From Vandiemenella viatica (Eukaryota; Arthropoda; Insecta; Orthoptera; Morabidae): a stretch of DNA of 64,000 nt. Below are positions 57,135-64,000 of this stretch, one piece after another. Numbering within the stretch: position 1 is the first letter of the stretch; each line of letters starts with the position of its first letter. The stretch is from contig CM061920.1 in NCBI GenBank assembly GCA_031002005.1, positions 119,898,095-119,962,094 on the forward strand. The letters run 5' to 3'. The translations under genes were made by a program, and so were the position numbers. The notes under the pieces are model-generated. The model was not told the DNA's origin. It did not search any database and saw only the letters and a list, made by a program, of their open reading frames with translations.

Positions 57135-57558
57135 GAAACATACATTAAGGACTACGATACAGGAATGGGAGGATGGAATTCAGAGAACGAGCTGGTCAGC
57201 ATAATTAGAAATGAGCAGAATAAAAAATTTGAAATTCAACCTAACGATATTAGAAAAGAAATAAGAAAGCAAAAAAAGCCTAAGGGTGCTTTCACACCAA
57301 ACGCGTCCAGTCGAGTCGAGCCCGTCCAGTCCCGTCAAGAGCGTACAGCTGAGTCAACAGGAAAATCCAACATACCTACTCCCCTTTGTCCATTCACACA
57401 GGTAGCGTTTCAGTCCCGTCCGACTTAAGCCAGTCCCGTCGAGTGGAGGGTGAACCCAACCTGTCTTGATTCTGGCGCGTCCAGTCCAGTCCAGTCTCAT
57501 TGTTTCCTACTTGGTGCAAAGTGCGTGTTTTGTGTATTATTTTTCATAACCCTCTAAA

Positions 57559-57691
57559 ATGGATGTTGAGAAATTAGTCGAACTGGTTAGAGAACGAAAG
57601 GAGATTTACGATGTTAAACATCAGAATCACCGCAACAGAGATTTAATTGCTGCCATTTGGAAGGAAATTGCAGATCAGTTGAAAACATTTG
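57559..57691 (+). CDS. MADF protein of Harbinger element 2, exon 1
   Basis: ATG 57559 starts MDVEKLVELVRERKEIYDVK, then HRNRDLIAAIWKEIADQLKT, the first half of a MADF domain. The donor is ATTTG/GTCAGT (intron from 57692). It joins in phase to 58918. The protein as a whole is broken in exon 2. Confidence 0.75.
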
Positions 57692-57831
57692 GTCAGTTAT
57701 TTTTATTACAATTTTTTATTGTAAAATTTATTTTTTACAATTATTACTCTAATTCACACCAGTTTTTTTAAAAAAAATTGATTAAGTAACAAATAAAAAG
57801 TAGATATAATGAAGTGATATATGTTTGTACT

Positions 57832-58738
57832 TCAACAATTAATTTGATCATTTTGCCAAGGCACAGATCCTATTGGCGAGATGAAAAAGTTAGTTAATGT
57901 TTCCCTGATTCTGATGGCTTCACAACTACCTCTTCTTTCAGAAGTTGGTGGGATAGGGTGAAGGTCATGCACTTCTCTCATATCGTCCAGAAATCGCTTT
58001 TCGAATGCATTATCCTCTTCATTTTGTCGAATGTAATTATGCAAAACACGGGCACTACGAATCGACGCCTCGGTTAATTCTACATCAGTTGCAATAGGTT
58101 TCTGGAAAATACCAAATTTTTTTGCCAGTATTCCGAAAGCACTCTCAACTGTGCGACGTTCAACGGAAAGTCTGTAATTAAATACGCGTTTTGAAAAATC
58201 CAGTTGTCTTCTCGCGTACGGTCTCATTAAATTGGAGCGAAGCGGGAAGGCCTCGTCACCAACCAAGTAAAATGGAATTGTGACATTTGTTTCAGGAATT
58301 TTTTGAGTGCTAGGGATGTGTAGGTTTGTGCGTAAAAATGCCTTTCCCATAGACGACTCGTTGAAAATGCTACTGTCGTTATTTCGGCCATAAGCTCCAA
58401 CATCAATCATTATAAAGTTGCACTTGGCATCGGCAATGGCCATTAGTACTATTGAATGATAATGTTTGTAATTGAAATACTGAGAACCTGCTTGTGGAGG
58501 ACATATAATGGCACAATGTTTCCCATCTATACTGCCAATACAGTTAGGCATTTTACAAATGTCACTGAAGTCAGAAGCAATCCTGAGCCACTCCTGCGCT
58601 GTTGGTACAGCCATGTACATGGGTTGTAGAATCTTCCATATTGCTTCATTCACATCCACAACAACGTTATGAATGGTATTCACACCCACGCGAATGGTTT
58701 AGCTGAGGGATGAAAAGCTTTCACCAATTGCCAAATAT
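57832..58738 (-). pseudogene. HARBI1-like DDE transposase of Harbinger element 2, exon 2
   Basis: Minus strand from the acceptor ATTGTTTTCAG: YLAIGESFSSLS, one TAA stop, then an open frame of 285 codons. Catalytic residues are all present: Asp in NCIGSIDGKHCAIIC, Asp in YLVGDEAFPLRSNLM, and Glu in SVERRTVESAFGILAKKFG. The nuclease cuts at the element ends. Apart from the stop near 58700 this exon looks well preserved. Confidence 0.85.
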
Positions 58739-58917
58739 CTGAAAACAATATATATAAATATAATGAAAAATTAATGGATTTAGTAGTAGACATTTGAAAT
58801 AAAATATTTAAAGGAAATTGAAATGATAATATGGTAACTAAAAGTAAAATAGAACAAAGTAATATTTATTTTTAGATTAGGGGTTATTATTTATTTTTAT
58901 ACATATAATTCTTTCAG

Positions 58918-59609
58918 ATGCGGAGGCAAAAAGCAAGTGGCAAAACCTCCGGGGTAATTTTATGAGGGAACGGAGAAAACTGAAGAATGTATCTTCAGGG
59001 TCTCAGGCAGACGAGGCAGATGTCAGTTGGCCATTCTTTGACCTGATGAGGTTTTGGACGATAGTTTTAAAATGAGAAAAAACGAAAGGGAACATTCCGG
59101 AAGAATGTGAGGAATTGACGACTGTTGAATTCGTGAATCTAAATTCAGAGGGGGTGGTTATAGCAATCGATCTACAAGAAAACTAAGCGAGTTGTGACAC
59201 AGGTGAGCCAGTGCAACAAGGAGTGTTCACTCCAGAAAGTTCAAACTCCACCGCTGGAACTACCGTTCTACGTGCGAAGAAAAGGAAGCAAAGTAATTAT
59301 GAAGATGACATTGACAAGCAGTACTTGTAACAGTTGCAAAAACTATCTTGCGCGACTGAGGATAATAATGATCCAGATTTATTATTTTTTAAAAGTTTGC
59401 CGCCACAAATTAAGAGATTAAATTCGAATGAGAATTTGAGTTTCAAAGCGGAGGTAGCTCAGCTTCTTTTGCGGAAACTACAACCCACGTCAAATGCTTC
59501 GTCTTCTTTGGATTCATTTACTTTTTCTAACTCTCAATGCTCTGATCCCCGAGATACGCAACACATAAATCCTCCGTCGGCTTTGTACCAACAAGAGTTT
59601 AATTTTTAG
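58918..59609 (+). pseudogene. MADF protein of Harbinger element 2, exon 2
   Basis: The acceptor TAATTCTTTCAG ends at 58917. The frame completes the MADF domain (DAEAKSKWQNLRGNFMRERR, then DVSWPFFDLMRF). A 1-base loss in a T run near 59053 shifts the frame. Later frames carry a BESS-like stretch DPDLLFFKSLPPQIKRLN and end at 59609. At least two frame changes. Confidence 0.72.
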
Positions 59610-59652
59610 TTTCTTGATTATTTTACCCCTTTTTGTGTGTATATATAAATAA

Positions 59653-62600
59653 TTATATTGGCCACAGCATCTTCACAGATGATAGTTGTAGTGACTCAGC
59701 TATCGCTAGGGTTGAGTGCATCACATCTTCATTAGTGGCTGAATAGTCCGATGGCGGCGTGACAAATTTTGCCACATCTATCGCACACGAAAGAGGGATC
59801 CGGTGGGTGTACTTCCCTGTTACGAAGCTTTTCGACTTTATGTTATCCAACCATGCTCTGTCATATTTGGACATGCCGGTGGTAATATGATGACGCCATA
59901 AGGATCTCGTGCTGGCGCAAGCTTCCCAGTCAGAAGTGCGCATGCCGAAGCTCTCCAAATCACGTTTGCAGGTGTCCTTAAACCTTAACATCGGGCGCCC
60001 TAAAGGTCTCTTGGTATTAGCAATCTGACTGAGCATGACTTTCCGTGGTAGTCTCTCTATGGACGTGGCCAAGCCAGCGGAGTCGTCTTTGTTTTAGGGT
60101 GGCAGTAATACTGTGACACTTCGTGGTAGACAGAACACTCTCATTACTCATTTTGTCCTGCCACGTGACCCCAAGTATTGTCCGCAGGCAGCGCATATGG
60201 AAAGCGTTCAGCTGTCTCTCTTGCCAGGCGTAAGTGGACCAAGTCTCAGCTGCGTACAGTAAGATGCTCAGGACACACGTCTGGTATACTAGAATTTTGG
60301 TGGAGAGAGTTAGCTTGGAGTTTCTCCAGACACGTGTGGACAGCTTGCCAAAGGTCATCGCGGCTTTGCCAATTCGTGCGTCAATCTCCTTTTGAATGGA
60401 CTGGTTGGATGTAGTGATGGAGCTGAGATAATGGAAGTGTTCTACTACTTGAAGAGGAATGCCGTCCAATGTTATTTTTGGAAGGCGGTCTGTGCCCTGA
60501 ACCATGACAACCGTCTTCTTGATATTGACACTCATCGAGAACAGATGACATGCATGATCAAATCTGGTGAGAACCTCCTGAAGCTCATCTTCGGTATTAG
60601 CGACAAAAGCCGCATCGTCAGCATATAGAAGTTCACGAACAATTAGTTCAATAAGATTTTTAGTAGATTTCAATAGACTTATATTAAAAAAGTCTACCGT
60701 CACTCCTTGTATGCAGATGTACTCCAACGTGACAGTTTTTAAAAGCTACTAAGAGTAAAACAGAAAAGAAAATTCCAAAGAGTGTGGGCGCTAAGACACA
60801 GCCCTGTCGTACACCGCGGTTTACTTTAAAGGATGCGGAAGCTTCGCCATCAAATATCACAGAGCCTCTCATGTTGTCGTGGAAGGCTTTTTATTAAAGA
60901 CAACAGCGTAGGTGGGCAGCCGATTTTGTGCAGGATGTCGTAAAGGCCGGTACGGCTAACAGTATCAAAGGCTTTATTTAGAACGACAAAAGCCAAGTAT
61001 AAAGGCACACGATGTTCACGGCATTTTTCTTGAAGTTGGCGGACAGTGAAGATCATGTCACTCGTGGAACGGCCGTCGCGAAATCCGCACTGAGATTCGG
61101 GGTAGACACGTGAGGCGAGGGTTTCCAGTCTTCCCAAAACGACTCGAGCGATAGCTTTTCCAGCAATGCTGAGGAGGGATATACCTCTGTAATTGTTGCA
61201 AACGCCTCTATCACCTTTGCCCTTATAAAGGGTAAATATATCTGCATCACGCATGTCCTGTGGTATTGTACCCTCATACCAGCACCGCTTTAGGAGTTCA
61301 TATATGACCGGAAAAACACAATCAAGTTTAATTATTTCAGCCGGAAGGTTGTCACGACCTGTACTTTTTCCCAGTTTGAGTCTCTTCAGTGAAAAATGAA
61401 GTTCGTCCTTTGAAGGTAAATCATCAAGTTCTAATGCAGTAGGATAAGTTGGTAAACTATCCAGTGCTTCAGGCTTTATGCTGACTGCCCTGGAGTAAAG
61501 GTTGGTGTAGTGTTCTGACCATCTTTCCAACTGCTTCTGCTTGTCAACAATAGGTTCCCCATTTAAGTCTTTTAGGGCGGCACGTTTCCTGGTTGTGGCC
61601 TTGATACATGCCTCGGTAGTCCCCGCTATCATGGTACTGCTGTATGGACTTGCAGAGGTTTGTCCAATACTCATTCACGCAACGGCGAGTGATACGTTGT
61701 AGATCTGCTTTAGCTTTTTTGTATTCCAACTTGGCATGATCACTGGGGCTGTTTATAAGGGTTATATGAACTGCTCTTTTGTGCTCAATGTTTGGACGTA
61801 ATTTGTCCTCGTAATCAGCAAACCAGTCATTCTGCGACGCATCTTTTGTTCCAAAGGTTCTAAAAGCAGTTTGTAAAAGTTTTTCTTTCGGTAGAAGCCA
61901 CATGTCTTCGACGCTACCTGTGTCCCTCAGTAAAGCATGACTGAGATTCTCTTTTACTTCAGATGAGAATTGTTTGTGTAAAGCATCGTCATGATTGACT
62001 GGGATATTAAACATAATTTTGCGGCAGTTGCTTTTCGCTGAATGGATCTTCTTTGGAATCATACGTGTTTTGGCCATTACCAGAGAGTTGTCAGTGTCGC
62101 AGTCTGCACTGTGATAGGTTCTAGCATTGAGAACGTCACGCAAATCTCGCCTGCGAGTGATGATAAAATCAAGCTGATGCCAGTGACCTGATCTTGGATG
62201 TTTCCATGGCACTTTGTGAGCAGGCTTATTCTGAAAATAGGTGTTACATACGCAGAGGGAGTGTGATGTGCATAGTTCCATTAGACGCTGCCCATTTTCA
62301 TTTATGTTTCCTATTCCATGGCGGCCAATACTATCCGGCCAGTTATCAGAACTGCTGCCAATTCTTGCATTGAAATCACCAAGAATAAAAAGTTTGTCAG
62401 AGACACGTACTTTTGCTAGACATGCACGTAAGCTTTCATAGAAAGAATCTTTAACTTCTGGAGAGGCCTTTAATGTAGGTGCATAAGCTGATATTAGGGT
62501 TATGGGACCCGAAGCAGTTGTTATTCTGAAGGACATAATTCTCTCTGAAACACAGATGGGTGCCTCAATGCAGTTGGACAAGCTGTTGCGAACTGCGAAG

Positions 62601-62830
62601 CCCACCCCGTGCTCTCGCTTTGCGCCATTGTCTCTACCCTTCCAGAAGAAGGTGTAATTTTGTTCACGAACGGAGCCCTCATCCGAAAGCCGAGTTTCTT
62701 GCAAGGCAGCGATATTTACTCGCAAACGCAGCAGTTCCCTGTCGATGATAGATGTTTTCCTCAGTTCAGGGATGCCATCAGTTGGGGTGTGAGATTCCGG
62801 TAACATGGTTCTCACATTCCACGAGGCGAA
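59653..62830 (-). pseudogene. RTE-like LINE endonuclease and reverse transcriptase, frameshifted
   Basis: Minus strand. Endonuclease: WNVRTMLPESHTP, NIAALQETRLSDEG (Glu), KLFILGDFNARIGSSSDNW (Asp), HQLDFIITRRRDLRD. After a frameshift near 61650, RT: LGKSTGRDNLPAEIIKLD, CNNYRGISLLSIAGKAIARV, CGFRDGRSTSDMIFTVRQL, AFVVLNKAFDTVSRTGLYD, GVRQGCVLAPTLFGIFF, and LLYADDAAFVANTEDELQE with the catalytic pair intact. C-terminal LKQRRLRWLGHVHRE and RPLGRPMLRFKDTCKRDLES are usual in such elements. One usual catalytic-region Asp (DLNKAFD) reads VLNKAFD. Three or more frame breaks. Confidence 0.82.
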
Positions 62831-63640
62831 TCTCGTTGTCGTTATCAGGTTTTTATACGGTTTATAACTGTTTTTCTTTTTGCCAGGTAATTGCTTCTGT
62901 CATCGTTGTTACAAGCACTGTGATATGCTCGCTGCTCCACACACCTGTAGAAGCGCAAGATGAGGGGCGGATCAGTACCTAATTGGCGGGGGGCTGCCCA
63001 GCTTGAGGCGGGCGGTAACTGATCAATTAGCCACAATGGACTATCCCACCGACGGAAATCACCCCTGGCGCTCGTGCGCACGCCCATCAGCACAGAGCTT
63101 ATAACCGGTGACTGTGACTGCCCGTGTTGTTTCCGCACCTTGACAGGTACGTGTGAAGTGTACTCTCCACGTCACTACATCGCCTGGGACGGTAGTTAGA
63201 AGCCATGAACTTGCCCAGCATTCGTGACTTCCTCTCGACCTCGACTGCTAGTTCTGCAGGGGCAACGGGTCACCACGTGCAGTGCCATCTCGGTTGCAGG
63301 AGTTGCCAACTTGTTCGGTTAGAACCCTAATGTCGCCTACGGTACTCCGGATCCGTTGCCTCATCCACCAGCAGCGCCGTACCGAAGATCTTCTTCTCCG
63401 CCGTTGTTGCCGTTGAGGACTTTCACCCGTAACCCTGGGCAAGGGGACTGCGATATACCCCGCAGAACTGGGTCCCTGCCGCTCCACACTCCGGCCTACT
63501 GAAGTGCAGAGCGCCCACCCCTCGCGACTAGGACGCGCCGGATAGGATTTACTCCGGTGGCAGACAGAGAAGGAGGCTCTGACCACCCCAGGAGCCGGGT
63601 TAATGGCCTCGTATTGAGCCGAGACCAAAAGCATATATAT
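62831..63640 (-). other. 5' leader of the RTE-like LINE
   Basis: GC-rich sequence upstream of the endonuclease. A 128-codon open stretch (63634-63248) is Arg/Ser-rich with no known domain and may be chance or a short ORF1. Confidence 0.4.
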
Positions 63641-63659
63641 ATGTTTGTGTGTGTGTGTG
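63641..63659 (+). repeat. TG microsatellite
   Basis: TGTTTGTGTGTGTGTGTG preceded by TATATATA, at the right edge of the inserted LINE. Confidence 0.85.
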
Positions 63660-63708
63660 CCGCAATAAATAAAAATTTGCAGTAAAAGTAATATTTCTGT
63701 TCACTTAC

Positions 63709-64000
63709 CTTAAAAATATTGCTAGCTGATGTTCTGGTTGTATAGATTTACGGTAATTAGTGTTCTTCTTAACAATTTCCTACTGAACCAAATCGTTGAG
63801 TTTCACAAAGCTTTCATATTTCATTCGAAAATAATTGTAAAGTTTTAACGGATCATTCACCAAGTCAGGAAACAAATGAATAAATATACCATACACATCT
63901 CTTCTTAAATTGATTGGATGAACCCACAATCGACACCTTGATTTTTTTTTTTTTTTCGGCGGACTATCCGTCGCAAAACTATAAATTTGAGGAGCTCAAC
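63709..64000 (-). pseudogene. HARBI1-like transposase of Harbinger element 2, exon 1 (partial)
   Basis: The minus strand gives VELLKFIVLRRIVRRKKKK, a 1-base shift in an A15 run (63942-63956), then LWVHPINLRRDVYGIFIHLF, NYFRMKYESFVKLNDLVQ, a stop, EIVKKNTNYRKS and HQLAIFLR. It ends at a donor TTTTTAAG/GTAAGT (intron from 63708). This is the polybasic start and helix-turn-helix region of HARBI1-type transposases. It joins in phase to exon 2 at 58738. The true start may be outside the window. Confidence 0.75.

Larger units (their letters stand above)
54962..57287 (+). mobile_element. CR1/Jockey-like LINE copy, 5' RT region in three pieces
   Basis: Three pieces match the LINE at 15640-17672 in the same order. 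54962-55000 matches 15695-15735 (GTTAAAGAGG, then TGGTAA). 55600-55775 matches 15745-15925 (GCATCTAGAAATTTCTAT). 57135-57287 matches 16000-16125 (TTCAGAGAACGAGCT, encoding NSENEL). The intervening blocks are insertions: 55005-55595 of unknown type, and a piggyBac-like derivative. Harbinger element 2 cuts it at about 57288. Confidence 0.72.
59640..63640 (-). mobile_element. RTE-like LINE, minus strand
   Basis: A 4.0 kb element with endonuclease then reverse transcriptase. The 5' leader is at the right (62830-63640) and the 3' end near 59640. It is inserted in the transposase intron of Harbinger element 2. TTTGTGTGT-type sequence lies at both edges (59632-59645 and 63641-63659) and may be the target duplication. 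Clade assignment is by general resemblance only. Confidence 0.75.
57288..64000. mobile_element. PIF/Harbinger element 2, interrupted by an RTE-like LINE, right end outside the window
   Basis: It starts near GGTGCTTTCACACCAAACGC in a leader of repeated CCAGTC and CGTCCAG phrases. In plus-strand coordinates it has MADF exon 1, transposase exon 2 (minus), MADF exon 2, the inserted LINE (about 59640-63640), and transposase exon 1 (minus). The layout matches Harbinger element 1. The right terminal repeat is not in view. Confidence 0.75.

Noticed and set aside
63248..63634. 128-codon minus-strand stretch as ORF1 of the RTE-like LINE
   Set aside because: No nucleic-acid-binding motif seen and composition looks like GC-rich leader; left as leader.

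Overview
The window is animal nuclear DNA. It is most likely from an arthropod, probably an insect with a large, repeat-laden genome. The evidence is one intron-containing host gene tail resembling Mediator subunit MED1, plus non-LTR elements of I, Jockey, R1 and CR1-like type and hAT, Tc1, piggyBac-like and PIF/Harbinger DNA transposons with MADF accessory genes. I cannot name the species. Nearly everything outside 3121-4733 is transposable-element sequence or unassigned AT-rich DNA. A run of exactly 1000 N (31932-32931) is an assembly gap.

Layout. 1-2432 is a broken I-type LINE, apparently lying in an intron. 3121-4733 is the last coding exon of the MED1-like gene, followed by long AT-rich flank with a diverged internal duplication (5055-5335 and 7090-7330) and an old LINE relic. 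12.87-17.67 kb holds LINE pieces, a short hAT element with a small inverted-repeat element at its very end, and a Tc1 scrap. 20.70-30.13 kb is one minus-strand Jockey-type LINE split by a 5.2 kb hAT-type element with a perfect 8-bp target duplication; that element itself carries a Tc1 copy, a small inverted-repeat element and a tRNA-like SINE. 30.5-31.9 kb is a ruined ZMYM1-like hAT transposase running into the gap. 33.26-34.21 kb is a 471-bp tandem duplication. 35.45-42.4 kb is a second Jockey-type LINE interrupted inside its last codons by a 5.9 kb R1-clade LINE.

42.8-50.6 kb is a PIF/Harbinger element with a plus-strand MADF-BESS gene and a minus-strand DDE transposase whose exons interleave. 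It was split by a gag-bearing LTR retrotransposon with two 575-bp LTRs. 50.6-54.5 kb is LINE sequence with a long-armed foldback element. 54.95-64.0 kb is a LINE copy invaded by a piggyBac-like derivative and by a second Harbinger element of the same interleaved design, which was in turn split by an RTE-like LINE in its transposase intron.

The most notable observations are the R1-clade LINE with coding sequence filling an 837-nt space between gag and pol, the interleaved antisense exon layout seen in both Harbinger copies with one MADF gene still open while its transposase is dead, and several clean nested-insertion junctions. I found no host gene cluster, CRISPR array, rRNA or canonical tRNA gene.
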